Origin: Albifimbria verrucaria
Lineage: Eukaryota > Ascomycota > Sordariomycetes > Hypocreales > Stachybotryaceae
Assembly: GCA_020081605.1 (NCBI GenBank)
Contig: JAHREC010000009.1
Location: 3,534,001 to 3,598,000, forward strand
Length of the DNA: 64,000 nt
Direction of reading: 5' to 3'
Part shown: piece after piece, positions 1-11,733 of the stretch
Layout of the letters: each line of letters begins with the position of its first letter
Position numbering within the stretch: the stretch's first letter is position 1
The notes under the pieces: generated by a model
Databases searched by the model: none
Told to the model about the DNA's origin: nothing
Seen by the model: only the letters and a program-made list of their open reading frames with translations
Position numbers and translations under genes: made by a program

Positions 1-295
1 TGTCGAAATAGATTTGGGCCGCGAGGATCATTATGTCCGGGCTCAACAGGTCATGAGGATGCAGCGCGACAAAATTGACCATGATATCGTATAGTTCGTC
101 TTCACACACCCGAAGGCGTATCAATGGCGCTAGGAAGACGAAACCCATTGACCCTTCGCGCAGACGGGCGGGTGTGTTCGGTTGGACGTGAATCCCATGA
201 AGACGGGCCCCGTTAGCTGTGGTCCAAGATGCCCCTCTCATAGGGTTGTTTTCGCCAATTGGCTCATCCAGGAACAGTGAAACTTGCTGAACCAT
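1..295 (-). CDS. Hypothetical protein, partial at window edge
   Basis: An open frame of 98 codons starts with ATG at 295 and runs off the left edge without a stop. The predicted protein begins MVQQVSLFLDEPIGE and later has a hydrophobic, leucine/isoleucine-rich stretch. I do not recognise a family. It overlaps, in another frame, the end of a decayed helicase-like fragment lying just upstream, so the ATG may be internal or the frame accidental. The surroundings are gene-poor and full of repeat debris, which lowers confidence. It could be the 5' part of a real gene that continues to the left, or remnant sequence. Confidence 0.35.
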   Translation of the reverse strand, partial: MVQQVSLFLDEPIGENNPMRGASWTTANGARLHGIHVQPNTPARLREGSMGFVFLAPLIRLRVCEDELYDIMVNFVALHPHDLLSPDIMILAAQIYFD

Positions 296-468
296 TGGAA
301 TAGTTGTTGAATTTCTCAGTATCCGTCGTGGCAAATATTGTAGCCAGCTTTAAATTGTTGTGCATGGCTATAACGGGCTTCAGCAGACCGAGGAGGACAT
401 CGGTGGCAACGGTTCGTTCGCGTGCTGCGTCAATAATGAAGCAGCTCTACCGGATCTATTAGCAACGC
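267..468 (-). pseudogene. Decayed DEAH-box RNA helicase fragment (Prp43-like)
   Basis: Read on the minus strand, this stretch gives FIIDAARERTVATDVLLGLL and then a segment resembling the KL..I.SAT.D..KF region, ending SFTVPG. This lines up with the motif II to motif III region of DEAH helicases such as Prp43 (normally DEAHERT.ATD, then SAT.D..KF, then VPGR). The catalytic DEAH is changed to DAAR, SAT is changed to FAT, a TAG sits where a tyrosine is usual just upstream, and TGA follows VPG. Unlike the homopolymer slips elsewhere in the window, these are substitutions in catalytic motifs, so I call a true relic. No other helicase motifs are visible nearby. Confidence 0.6.
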
Positions 469-3098
469 GCGAGGCTGTGCAATATTGATTGGGAACTTAC
501 ATATTTCGAACAACTGCGATCTCTCTTAGCCTCCTGTAATAAGAGACCGTCTGTCAAGTAGTTGGCGCGAATGTTGCTGCTTAGTCTTTCACCGAACCGT
601 CAACCTGAGTTGGACGTCCATCTCTTAAGCGACAGATTGAACTGCCGATATCGCTACAAGCCTTTGAGGCTGCATAGAAGCCAGCATCATGTTGCTGGTA
701 AACTCATCAGAAAGATGTACTGAGGGATTGGGGTCGCCATCCAGGCCCAGTCTGTGAACATACATGGCTTCCATGCTAAGGGATCCCTCCCTGCCTTGCC
801 TTTGGGTATCTAAATCTCAGCCAATCTAGAACCCAAGAGACCAGGCATGGGAGGTTGATCCGGCATCGAGCGGTGCACACAATCGTTGGAAGATAAGAAT
901 GAAGAAGGAGTGCTGATCCAGCTCAAGTGTAGGAAACTCGGGTCTTTATGTAGATGAAAGTTGTCAAGTTTCTTTGTGTTTGTGGAAGCAATTGCCGTGA
1001 TTCATTGTTGCTGTGATTGCTGCTTCCTGTGATTCATCATTGCTGATGCTTTTTGGAGCGATTCACGTTTGCTGACGTCGGTTCATTCATGCTTGTCTTG
1101 ATTCACTCACGCTGCAACTCATGGTTGTGGTGTGCTATTGAGAGGAGCCGCGTTGGCCTGCAGGAAAAGTGTTTGGGAGAGCGTGAATAGAGCACAGAAA
1201 TCAGAGCTGACGTGAATGGAATCCTTTGGGTCACTGATTCACTAAATAAGACTGGAATAATTGTGAATGTAAACATCCAAAGGGTAGCAGAGGAGCAGCC
1301 TTTGAAGCGAGCTAGCAAAACCCGGCAGCTGTAAACTGGCTGGCAAGCACAGAAAGAGAAGAGAGAATCCTTTTCGCCTTGTTACTACCGGATCCACGCT
1401 GTATTTAGGAGCATTTCCAGTTAACCCACAGCTGACCGAAGCTATACTGACTCTGATTCATCTCCTTCACTTTATCTTACTCCTCTGCTATCTGGCGAGT
1501 ATCTTATCTCTACGATACAGAGGGTGTACAGTACGACAGTCACACCTAGAAGGCACAACAAAGAGTGACGGTGGATGGCAATATCGGCCAATTACTTACT
1601 GAAGTCTAGGTTGGAGAATGTCCCTTTAGCGGGCCTCCTGTCCTCATGCACGGCCATTGCGGTGCAACGAACAGACCACCATAATCCGTAGGCTTATACA
1701 AGAATTGCGAGCTTAAGGCAACGAATTACCCTGCACTAGGAAGCTCTATTATCTTGACAGCGACAAGTTGGAAGAGGAATCGATAAGAATACATATTTTA
1801 TTCGGATTAAATGCTAATATACATCGAAGAGATATCTAATTATTTTCAGATCCAATACTGGTGTATTTATAATAAATATCTAATTATGATCTCATATTAA
1901 TCTACCAAGTTTGTAATATTCATGGAATATTTTCTGTAGGACCATGTAAGATCGAATCGACTTGTACTCTGCCATTTTCTGTCTGCCTCTTGCTCCAAGC
2001 CTAACATCCGGTGGACCGTGGCTGGGGTCCCAGCGGTCTAACAGGCATCTCCTACCTGACGTAATTAGAAAAGAATATAAACATTGTTTATCTTGCATAA
2101 CTATGGTCGATTTTGTCAAAGAAAATCATCGGGCGGAGCCGTGAAGACGGTTTCTTGCACTCGGTCTTATGCTGAGACCCGGTGTACTCATCAATATGGG
2201 TGAAAAGCCGAGTCCATGCAGCCACCAGCTGCAGGCAGCCCTGCCGCATTCTCTCAGTCACTTACAACTGACCACGGAGGATGCTTTAAATGCCCAAATT
2301 TCTCGATCAATTGCCAACAAGCCCGGTCACTTGCAGCTGGTGGCCGAGTGGTCAACGGCCCGTATAGAGTAATAGCAACTCGTTGGACTCCTATGTAACC
2401 GTAGGTGGAAGAAAGCCAAGGATCTCAGTGCAAATCTGAGTGCGGGCGATTTTTGCACTTTTGCTCGTCGTGATGCCACTGGAGGATGCGATGAGCCGTC
2501 CCATGACACTCGGTTGTGTTGAACCGGAGGCGGATGATCCAACAAGTGTCCCCAATGTGACTGACGTATTTTGAATGAATACTAGTACCAGCGATATGAA
2601 AGAATATTTTTTTGTTTTACGAAAATATGATCGATTCTGCGAAAGGTGGTTTTGTCGACATTTCACCTTGGTGTATGTAAGTGGTTGGCTTACACGAAGC
2701 ACTCACTTCACCACAAAGGAACCGGCTGAGCTACGGGCCAATTCGGCAAATGCTCGGCCACTTGTCGCGTTCTGTTGATCCGCCTGTCAACCTTCATTCG
2801 TCTCTCAGGCCATCACTACTCTCAGACGGGTTCTCATTTCTTTTTATCCATAAAGACGCCTGCCGCATCCGTGACGTATTATTCCCATCTACGAATCTCA
2901 TGTGTATGACCCCAGGACTCGGCAAGCCGGCGCATTAATTAGACACCACAATCAGCGATTTCGAAGCCACCCACCACCTCTCATTTCACTGGAGAACCCG
3001 AGTGTTGAAACACATCTCATTTGTGCCAATCACAGAGCTGGCCCATCGTGCGACTTTGTATGAGGAGCCTCTCCCGGTGAATCTGTGCACACCTGGCC
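469..3098. other. Gene-poor region with degenerate repeats
   Basis: No convincing gene was found here. Positions 985-1115 hold a loose run of GATTCA-containing units (gattcattgttgct, gattcatcattgct, gattcacgtttgct, gattcactcacgct), probably a decayed repeat. Positions 1780-1900 are markedly AT-rich. A 48-codon open stretch on the minus strand starts at an ATG near 776 (MEAMYVHRLGLDGDP) but has no recognisable family. The rest contains only short open frames without domain similarity. Confidence 0.5.
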
Positions 3099-4456
3099 AT
3101 GGATGTGGCAGCGCCTCCTCGCCCCTCGAGGGAGCATTGGATGGAGTTGAATGCAGCCCGACGACAACGGCAGCTATGTTCCGAACAGATCAAAACCATT
3201 GCGCAGTCGTGTCAGTCCACATGCGGTAAAGGCAAAATCTCAGAATGTGAAGATTGTTACGCCAAAGTGATAGAGAGGATGCGCAAGAGGTTCTGCGACT
3301 CACCAGACCAGGAATGGTTCACGCAAAGAAGAGCGTTCCTGCAAGAGCTAGACGGCATGTTCACGGACGCGAAAAAGCCCGGCACAGATCTCAAACCCAT
3401 CGAAGAAAGCATAGCATCGGAGAAGGAAGCCTGGTATCGGTGGGTTCTGCGGAAATATCCCGAATTTCTGGCCATGGCCGACCGTCTGGTGGACACAAAT
3501 GAGTTCAGGAACATGCTCGACGACCCGGATCGCTCGCTGGACGAGGTGATTGAGATGATGTGGCAAGGCATCGGGAAGCCCGCAGATTGGTCAAACCTTG
3601 TAGACTCTTTTGCGGGAAAAGTCGCTGCGTCCCGTGGCGATGCGACAGCGCTCCGCGAGCTGTATGTGGTTGAGTTCTTCGTGGACAAGGTCACATGCGA
3701 AATTCTGGAGGGCGCGCGGCCTTACTACGACGAGTTTATGGCGAACCGCAACACCAACCTTGAGCACATCATCGACAAAATTATCCAGGACCACCACAGC
3801 GACAAGAAGTCGCAACCGCAACGCGACGAGCTGCAGAGCCAATTAGATGCGCTGCGGAGAGCAAAGACGGCGTACGAGCAAAAGATCCAAGACAAGAACA
3901 AGCAGCAGGTGGCGCAGGTACCAGTCGTCAGCGACAAACTCAGCGGTTTACCTCCGTGTCTTGTTTGCAAAAAGCCTGTGGACCCAAAGGCGGTCATCTC
4001 TTGCTCGGTGTGTCAAGCTGTGTGCCAGATGGGTGGAGAGGCGGCCCTTACGACGTACTGCTCCGAGCAGTGCTACAACGACGGACACGTGAGTACTGGC
4101 TATTATTTATGTCCAAACACAGACTAATCCTGGCTTAGGCCGATCATACCGCGAGTGCCCATGATTGCGACGCGGGAGATGAATCATGTGTCGACCTGTA
4201 CGACGAAGATGTAACCATGGGCGGCGACGCGCAGCCGGTTGCCTGCAAGGAGTGTGTCGAGCAAAAGCGGATAACGCTGTGGTGTTCCGAGCGCTGCGCT
4301 GTAGAAAATCTGCCGAAACACAGACAGGACAAACACGGGGTGAAGACGGCACCTGATGAGGTACACAGCTTGGTTCAGTCGTTATCGGAGATTACGAATG
4401 GTATTTTGGAAAAGGAAAACCCGGGTGTGAAATTTGAGCACACAGATGTGTCATGA
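3099..4456 (+). CDS. MYND-type zinc-finger protein
   Basis: Two exons (3099-4088 and 4139-4456) are joined in phase across a 50 bp intron with GTGAGT donor, CTAAT branch and TTAG acceptor. The product is about 435 residues. The N-terminal two thirds is acidic and helical, with a charged coiled-coil-like stretch around residues 235-275. The C-terminal part has C-x2-C pairs: CLVCKKP, CSVCQ, then YCSEQC before the intron, and ACKECVE and WCSERC after it. This is a MYND-like zinc-binding pattern, perhaps two half-fingers split by an acidic insert. MYND domains usually mediate protein-protein contacts. The function is unknown. The start is the ATG that opens MDVAAPPRP; an upstream overlapping frame is a shadow. 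Confidence 0.8.
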
Positions 4457-5060
4457 ACGGTATGGGCATCGGATTATTTTTTTAAGTAGCGGGTGGGACT
4501 TTGTGAGAGTATCGAATGTGAATATATTGTATAAGGATCAATTATGATATATACTGAGACTGGAACGTAATGAAGGAGCAACTGGCATAATAGGGAATTT
4601 AGAACAGGCTCTCTGGCTGAAGAAAACACCACCAATTCAGTAACGGGTCTAGCTGTAGTCAACAATGCCTGCGTAATAGCTAATAATAATTGCTTGAGAC
4701 TAGGTACCTAGTGGATACCGACCAACATAGCCCCATCCCCTATTGCCGTGAGGCTTGCTGGCGGCGATACGGAATTGTGGTTCCAATTCATAATTTTCCG
4801 TTTCTTCACCAGAACAACGGCAGGCCGACAGACACTGGAACCAGAACAGGTTGTTAACTGATGAGCCTTGCTTTTATCGAGACTACAAACCTCTCTATAT
4901 ATTCGCTTAATCATCTTTCGTTTTTATACTTGCTGTTAGGAAAATTGCGCATGGATAATCGGATCAAAAGGCCATTGCCATGAGACTGACCTTGGACCCC
5001 TGTCTCCCGCCAGCCAACGCTCGTTATCAAGAAGAGTACACCCGCCATACCATTCATTAA
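4457..5060. other. Intergenic region
   Basis: This carries the 3' flank of the MYND gene and the promoter of the TRP-like gene. I see no open frame with a recognisable domain and no repeat. Confidence 0.6.
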
Positions 5061-7779
5061 ATGTTCGCTATAACGGGCAAGCCCATTATGGGTTTACTCA
5101 TGCTGCTCATCTTGCTCATCACATCAGTGAACGGCACTTTTCTGCAATGGCAGCTGTGTGACGATAGTCGCGGTAGCGGCGTCATCCCTTATTACATGAC
5201 TGCAAGTCTCAACAAGTCGGACGACATAGCGGGCTCGCGGCTAGTGCTCGAGTTGACGCGGTATCAGAACGGAATAAACTGCCGCGATACCGACAAGGAG
5301 GGGACGGCGGCGGCAGTGCAGCTTGACTGGCTCGGGCTGGGACAGCCCAAGAGTTTTACTCAGGACAAGGCGCGATTCGAATGCCATGATCTAACAGGGA
5401 ACAATCGACCTGGCTTCCTGGTTGATAACTCGAGCCGTGTGGATTGGAAGTTTCTGGATGAAGACATCGGTGTGCTGCCTCCGCTATCGACTCTCCGCGC
5501 CAAAGCCCTCCTCACTTCACCCATATACCCTGAGGCGCAATGCATCGCAACCCTCATGACTCCCGCCCTTCCACCGGTAATCTCAGCCGGCCTGCACTAT
5601 GGAGCCCTCGTTATCTTTCTCTTTGTTCTCTTCGTCTCAGCTTTGCGAACATTGGTAGCCGCCGCGACGCTACAGCATGAAGACGAAGACGGAGACAGCA
5701 GGTCCCCGTGAATACCCCTTTCCTCCTTTCTACCGTCTCTGATTGTCTACATTTCCTTCAATTCATCTTTCTAACCGGCGGTCTGAGTCTCTCATACCCC
5801 GGCTTTTACCCTGCCGCAGTGGGCCACTTCAATTGGTTTGCCCTCTTCACCGACATAGCACTCCCTATCCCAAGTTTTGTCCCTGCACCGCCCACAGCGC
5901 CGATGAGAATGGCTTCCACCTACAATCGTGTTAACGATGGCCTGTACGAAGTCAACGGCACCTACGGCGGCTCTTTTGGGCTCGAGGTCATGACGCAGAT
6001 GGTCGGCACCCCAATGTCATGCGATACGTGGCTTCAGATGGTAATAATCATCATGTGGATTGTTGTGGCGATGGGCGCTTTCCTATGGATTCTTGAATGG
6101 GTAAGACCGAAGAACATTCTGGGATTTCCGATGGTGGGTCACGGCGCCGGAGAAGGAATCGGCATCGGAAGACGGAGTTGTGGGCTCGCTCAAGCGACGC
6201 GCATCGGCAGCGACGTTCTAAGACTTGTGTTGTCGTACTTCACAATGCCGCTTGTTGCGCTATCTACTTACCAGCTCAACTTATCAGACATGCTAGGTGC
6301 GGGCCACCTGGCGCTGTCCTTGATTGTCCTCGTTCTCACCTTGTCAGCATGTGCGTGGCTCGCGATGCGCCTACCTGCCGCGAGCTTGGTGGGACTGGTA
6401 TCCCAGACCAGACGTCAGAACGAGGCCCCGGGGAGATAATTGATGCCCATGACGAGTTCGAAGAGAGACAAGCTAGACGGCATGGCAGGTTCGTCACAGT
6501 GCTTTTCATGCTCAACATCGTTAGAGGTCTAGTCATCGGAGGGCTACAGCATTGGGGCGTAGTTCAGCTCGCGCTGCTTGTTGGGTGTGAGATAATCATG
6601 CTGCTTGCCATCTGGGTCTTTCGCCCATACTCTGTCTTGTCGAGCGGTTTCATGGCCACTCTATCAAGGCTCACAGTTATGGTGTGCTTCATACCCTTCA
6701 TTCTCCATCCGTCAAGATTGCTTCGGCTCAAAAGTGGCTCTGCCTATGCTGCGCTGTCTCTGTGTGGCGTAGCCATGATCGGTGTGTTCTTGTTGCCTTC
6801 GTGTTGGCACTTTTACAAACTCGTCTGCTGGTGGCTCGGTCAAATCCAGTACCGCAACACTCTGAGAATGGTATGCCCGCAGAATTGTCCTCATTCTCCT
6901 TTCTCTGAGTAGGCTTCCTTGCTAACTTTCCTCTTCCCTAGAACTCTCCTGTTTTCAGCCTCCGCCAACTACAGCGCCGTGAAGCCACTACAACTTCCCA
7001 TTCTAACGAGTTGCAGTCGACAAATCGCCAACCCTCTCCCATTAGCCACTTAGCCACGCAAGATCCCAATTCCTTATATGACAGGCGGCGTCATTCTGGG
7101 ACTGCATCCATCCAGACTCGCGGTTCATTAGCCTCCTCCCGCTTCTATCGCCCGCCAAGATCCCCAGTCATAACCCTCCTGGCGAGGCCTCCCGTCTACA
7201 AAGTCATTCCATCATTCCCGAAAGCTCCTCCCACTTATCTCAATCGCCTCTATCTCCCGTCCCGCCCTCTCCTGCGCCATGGCTATCTTCTCGTGAAAGA
7301 TTGATAGCGGACCCCACGCTCTATACCTCACGTTTTGACAATAATGCGAAAAGCTTGGCGAGCTTGGCTGAAAGGGACAAGCCGTCGTCGAGCTTATACG
7401 CCTTAGAAGATAGCACCCTGTCATGGAAGACTCTTCCAGCTTGCTCTCTGTGACAAGCGAAGCTGAGAGCTCCAAACCTTTGGGTCCAAGATGGGACGAT
7501 TATTCTTTCCGCGAAGCAGACTTGTTCTACAATGCCCGTCCCAATAGCGATATTTCGCCTTTCCAACCACAGCCTAATACCGCATCATCTTCGGAGACAT
7601 CAAAAATGCCAAGCGGGGTATCGAACTGGAAGTTGATGAGTAGATGGAACCCAACGAGTCGAAAATCAACAGTGGAAGAAAAAGGGTTTTCAGTGGTGAG
7701 GCCGAGCAGGATTCACTCCAGCCTGCCACAAAGTCCACAAATGCAAAAAGAAGATGATAACAGTAGCGAATCAAAATAA
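5061..7779 (+). CDS. TRP-like (Pkd2/Flc-type) membrane protein, frame broken in this assembly
   Basis: The N-terminus has a signal peptide (MFAITGKPIMGLLMLLILL) and a cysteine-containing luminal domain like the ML-like TRP_N domain. A block of about eight to nine transmembrane segments follows, then a long Ser/Pro-rich cytosolic tail with the motif DDYSFREADLFY. This is the plan of fungal TRP-like channels of the Pkd2/Flc type, which act in calcium or lipid handling at the plasma or internal membranes. Supported introns are 5708-5787 (GTGAAT donor) and 6871-6941 (GTATGC donor, GCTAAC branch); one starting at GTAAGA near 6109 is likely. The frame then slips near 6217, near 6400 (or a 56 bp intron 6351-6406), near 7165 and near 7420, each consistent with one missing base. 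The conserved text continues across each slip, so I call a real gene with sequence errors. Confidence 0.72.
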
Positions 7780-7937
7780 GCCACTAGTAGAGAATGAATG
7801 TTTATGTTGTGTATGTAAAACAGATACTTTTAAATGAATACAAGATATGCCAAAAAAGAATATCGCCGGAATGCGGTGACAATACATGTCTCGAAATGCC
7901 AAAGTCCAAACATTCATCATGAACGGCAAAAAGTAAC

Positions 7938-8043
7938 GACACTCACAGGATTCGAACCTGCGCGGGCGAACCCAATGCCTGATCCGCTGCAACTCAGATG
8001 AGTTAGTAGCAGGGCATCGCCTTAACCACTCGGCCAAAGTGTC
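7938..8043 (-). tRNA. tRNA-Ser(GCT) with intron
   Basis: The reverse strand folds as a class II tRNA. A 7 bp acceptor stem pairs GACACTT with GAGTGTC, and the D arm contains GGCCGAGTGGTTAAGGC. The anticodon stem ATGCC/GGCAT carries anticodon GCT at 8008-8010. A long variable arm (GGG..CCC) and a T arm with GGTTCGAATCC complete the fold. A 26 nt intron (7981-8006) sits one base 3' of the anticodon, the standard eukaryotic place. A T5 run just downstream on the minus strand (7927-7931) is the likely RNA polymerase III terminator. It reads AGC/AGT serine codons. Confidence 0.93.
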
Positions 8044-8531
8044 TTGTACTGAAGTGGTTAGCGGGCAATTTATTTTGTACTATACGGCCTTGCTGTCCGA
8101 TCAGTACCAATCTGGACACGAGTCTTCCCTATCCACTGTACATCAATATGTAAGTTCATCCTTCAAACCAAATTAATTTGACATCTCATATATTGCGCAA
8201 AGATCTGCATAACCAGACTCTCATTCTTTTCATTTGTCAGAACCGTGCCAACGTCGAACCAGTCTCGTCCCGGAGTGGCGAGTCATCACCAATCTAAGAT
8301 CCGAGAGGCACCGGCAACTTGACGCCGCCTCGGGCAGTTTCTCCACCGAAACTTATCTTCAGGTTCAGCTCTCTCCCCGGCGCTCTCCTCGACCATGCTC
8401 ATTTCTCTCTTTTGCATTTATTAAGCGCCTAAATCCGAATTTTAATCTCCTTCAAACCTGTCTGCAGCCGAGCGCTTGCGGAGTCTGCTTGTGCTGCCCT
8501 CTTGGTCAACCGAGGCTGCTTATATACCAGC
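8044..8531. promoter_or_regulatory. Upstream region of C6 regulator
   Basis: No gene is seen. The region is pyrimidine-rich (tctctccccggcgctctcctcgac) towards the start codon at 8532, as is common in fungal promoters and 5' leaders. No specific factor site is assignable. Confidence 0.4.
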
Positions 8532-10650
8532 ATGGAGATCGAACGAAGCAGCGATGGTGGAGTCCGTAAAAGGACGTCCACGGCATGTGAGGCCTGTCGG
8601 AGTTCAAAGTTGCGATGTCTGCCCAGCGCACAGCCTGGTGTCTGTAAGAAGTAGGTCTTTCACGGGACAAATCTCTCTAACCGTCACTTACACTGGTGCG
8701 TGCAGGTGTCTTGAATCGAAGAAAGAGTGTGTGTCCAGAACCGGCCCAAGAGTCCGTCGTTCGAAGAAGGCCATTTTGTAAGAGAATCCGGTTCCCGGCG
8801 AGATGGTGGTTGCTGATTTTTATAGGGCTCAAGCTCAGTCTCAATCGCCAGCAGCCACACCGGCACCCGTATCTTCCACGTTTACTATCAACTTCGCCAT
8901 GCCGGCTGAGCCAGAACTGGATGAGACGTTTGACATTCTGCGAGAGACCCATAATTCTTTGATTGACAATCTGTTCCTGAAGACACCGACTCTTTACCAA
9001 GGTGCCCGTCTACGCTGGGCAGCATGCCCACACCACCAGCCTCCACAGCAAACTCCCAGCCCATGGACGAGCTCCATGCGAAGCCTCAGTTCAACCGAGC
9101 ATCGGCCGAGTCGCTCCTGGAGTCTTTTCGTTCCATGTTGATTCACTTCCCTGCATCGTGCTCCAACCTCATGAGACCGTCGGGCACCTTGCAGCGACAC
9201 GACCTTTCGTCCTACTGGCAATCCTCTCTGCCGCTTCTGGATCAAGGACACTGCGCGGTCATGTACTCTATGATGAGGAATTCAGGAAGGTTCTTGGGCT
9301 CAAATTTGTGGCTGGAGGCGAACGAAGCATAGAGCTGCTGCAAGGGATTCTTATCTATTGTGCATGGTAATTACTCTGCATCATCTGTGTTATTTCTACT
9401 AACTCGTCGTAGGTTTCCTTTCCATCTCCGACCGAAGAACAAACAAGTGTTTCATTACATACGTATGGCAGCAGATTTGCTGCATGATCTTGAACTGGAC
9501 CAAGAGACCGGGCCATGCAAGTTTACTGGGTTTCCTGACGATGCGCAGCTGGACTGCTTGCGTGCCTATCTCAGCTTCCAATATCTTGTCACTATGTAAG
9601 TTTGGGAAACTTTATGATCATACTAAAGGCTAACTTGTGGAGGAGTGCTGTATTCACCCCGTCACCATACAAGAGCCTTCTGACCTGCACATTCACACCT
9701 TGGACAATGACCTGCTGCGATCTACTTGACTCCTTTAGCGAAGACAAAAATGACAGAGCTCTCACCACACTTCTTCGGCTCTCGAGCACCACCGGATCAG
9801 CATGGGAAGCTGTGTACGAGAGGAAAGGCCAGTCGGACCAGCAGGGTTTCCTTGCCCTTCTAGGGCTCGAGACTCAGCTTCGATCCTTGAGAGATATGAT
9901 GCCTCCTGATATTGCTTCTCTGCGTAAGTTGTATGCTTCCGTTTCTGGTGCCTCAGTCTGACGTTCCGTAGCATCAGTGAAAATGGCTGTCATGTCTACG
10001 GAGATCTTCCTCAACGGAGGTATCTCACTTCTCAGACTTACCCGTTTAAGTAGAGGCGCTCCAAGTCCTCTCCCACCTGATCAAGCCAAACTGTATCCTT
10101 GTTGTCAATTGACCAAGGAATTCTTGGAGTACCTGCTCAGTCTAGCCAATACGGGCTTTACCAGCTTCACATGTATTGACTGGTCCAAATTCGTCTCGGC
10201 CATCATCATTTCCATCCGCCTGTCGTTTCCGCTGATGGATTGTCCTGGATGGGACGACTCCTGGGCCCGGAATCATCTGCAGTTTGAGGCATTCCTCGAC
10301 AAAATATGCGAAGAACCAGACGCAACAGATGCTAAGAAGCAAATGGATGTATTGTCAGCGACTCGGGTCGTCGTCAGCGTGGTCAGGAAAAGTACGAGCG
10401 CAACATGGCCAAGATCCATGCCGCAGAAGCATTTGAGGCTAGCATGGCAAACATGGGCGGGTGCCCGATGCTGGATGGTAGTTTATCACACATGATACCC
10501 ACATGGGATCCGGAGATTACCCTGAATCCCATGGCTATGGGGTCACCAGGCAAGGGTGCAGGAAGCCAGCAAATATTTCACGATCTTTGGGCAACCATGA
10601 CAATGGGATGGGCAGATGAGGGCGACCTGAAGGAGAACCCTTTGATTTAG
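8532..10650 (+). CDS. Zn(II)2Cys6 fungal transcription factor
   Basis: The start MEIERSSDGGVRKRTS precedes a Zn2Cys6 cluster with spacing C-x2-C-x6-C-x8-C-x2-C-x6-C (CEACRSSKLRC, then CKKCLESKKEC), followed by the basic linker RTGPRVRRSKK. Introns follow the cluster closely (donor GTAGGT near 8651 and GTAAGA near 8778), with later ones near 9369-9413, 9598-9645 and 9925-9971. The middle part is helical, typical of a fungal transcription factor middle region. Two frame slips are evident, near 9148 (TTCCCTG, one C short) and near 10388 (GGAAAAG, one A short). The usual text resumes in the new frame each time, so the gene is probably intact in the organism. It is nuclear and DNA-binding; its target genes are unknown. 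Confidence 0.82.
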
Positions 10651-11162
10651 GGACGTTGATTAAATTGTATGGGAGCATTAGCGAGGCAGTCAGTGTTGTG
10701 GTTTTTTTTGGGGGTTTTGGTTCTCACAATCAATTGAGATTGATATGAATTTCACTTCCCAAACATTTTGTCAACGGTGGAGGTGGTGGACAGGAAACAG
10801 AAATGAGTAAACCATGGAGATGTGATTTTGCCACCAATATGTTGCCCGGTTACAAGAATCCGAATAAAAACGAAAGGAAAATAAAAATAAGCAAATTGAA
10901 TTGACCAGAAATTAAATTTATCACCGTCAGCGTGTTGCGAAAGCCATCAGCATTTGTGATATGCACACATGTAGTGATGTAGGGTAGGCCAACTGGAACG
11001 ATAAGTGAAAGATTAGATAAGCACTGTTTGCAACACCAAGAGCATAGGCTGAGCACGGTAATTCCTATGCTACGAGCTTCGTTCCTGGTCGCATCAAAAC
11101 TCTCTCCGTTGCGCATCAGCACCGCACCAAAAGACCCGTCGGCATTTCGCAAACTTCTCACC
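10651..11162. other. Intergenic region
   Basis: This holds the 3' flank of the C6 regulator and the promoter and leader of the SF3b10 gene. A long minus-strand open frame (10850-11512) is antisense to the SF3b10 exons and has no domain, so I treat it as a shadow. Confidence 0.55.
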
Positions 11163-11559
11163 ATGGTTCGACCCCCAACCTCGATTAGCCATCTCCATCT
11201 AACATTTTTTAATAGGCCGACAAGCTTCGCAACCAGCAAGAGCTCGAGCGCCTCCAGGCAAAGTACGTCGGAACCGGTCACCCCGACACCTCCAGCTGGG
11301 AATGGCGCACAAACATCCAGCGCGACACGTACTCCTCCATCGCCGGCCACCGCCCACTCCTGTCCTGGATTGCGCTTGCCGAGAACGAGCCCATCACCAA
11401 GGTCCGCGCGCAGATGATTAGGGTATGGAGCATCTTGAAACCTGGCTGAGAGACTTGGCTTCATGGCTAACAAACTCGCAGAAAATGCTGCAGCCGTGTG
11501 GCCCACCACCACCGCGTGAAGATGACGAGATCATTCGACCTGCTCGTGACGCGAACTAG
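11163..11559 (+). CDS. Splicing factor 3B subunit 5 (SF3b10/Ysf3)
   Basis: Three exons encode a 95-residue protein. Exon 1 contributes only the ATG (11163-11165), exon 2 is 11216-11422 and exon 3 is 11482-11559. The sequence contains ADKLRNQQELERLQAKYVGT, TSSWEWRTNIQRDTYSS and ENEPITKVRAQMIRKMLQPC, which are near-invariant in SF3b10. This small subunit binds SF3B1 in the U2 snRNP and supports branch-site recognition. Intron 1 (11166-11215) has a GTTCGA donor; intron 2 (11423-11481) has GTATGG, a GCTAAC branch and GCAG. The length matches the family (about 85-95 residues). No frame problem is visible. Confidence 0.95.
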
Positions 11560-11733
11560 GGGCGCGGAAACTGCAGAGTATGGGTGGCAACACGCAATGT
11601 TTGAAGGCATAGGACGGCGTTTCGGTTTAGATACCCCTCGGGCAAAGGGATGAACAAATATTCATGGCTCACAGAGAGCACGACATTAACTTGGTATCAT
11701 TTCATCATGGCGTAATTGCAACCCCGAACGTGC

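Noticed and set aside
6351..6406. 56 bp intron instead of a frame slip in the TRP-like gene
   Set aside because: GTGCGT..CAG ends and phase fit, but it would remove part of a membrane helix. I kept it only as an alternative.
6097..6912. Plus-strand frame of 271 codons as a separate gene
   Set aside because: Its second half is the membrane part of the TRP-like protein read after a frame slip or intron; its first half is non-coding in that frame.
7771..8037. Minus-strand frame MAEWLRRCPATNSSEL
   Set aside because: This is the tRNA-Ser gene read as protein.
10850..11512. 220-codon open frame on the minus strand
   Set aside because: It is antisense to the well-supported SF3b10 exons and has no domain, so it is a shadow frame.
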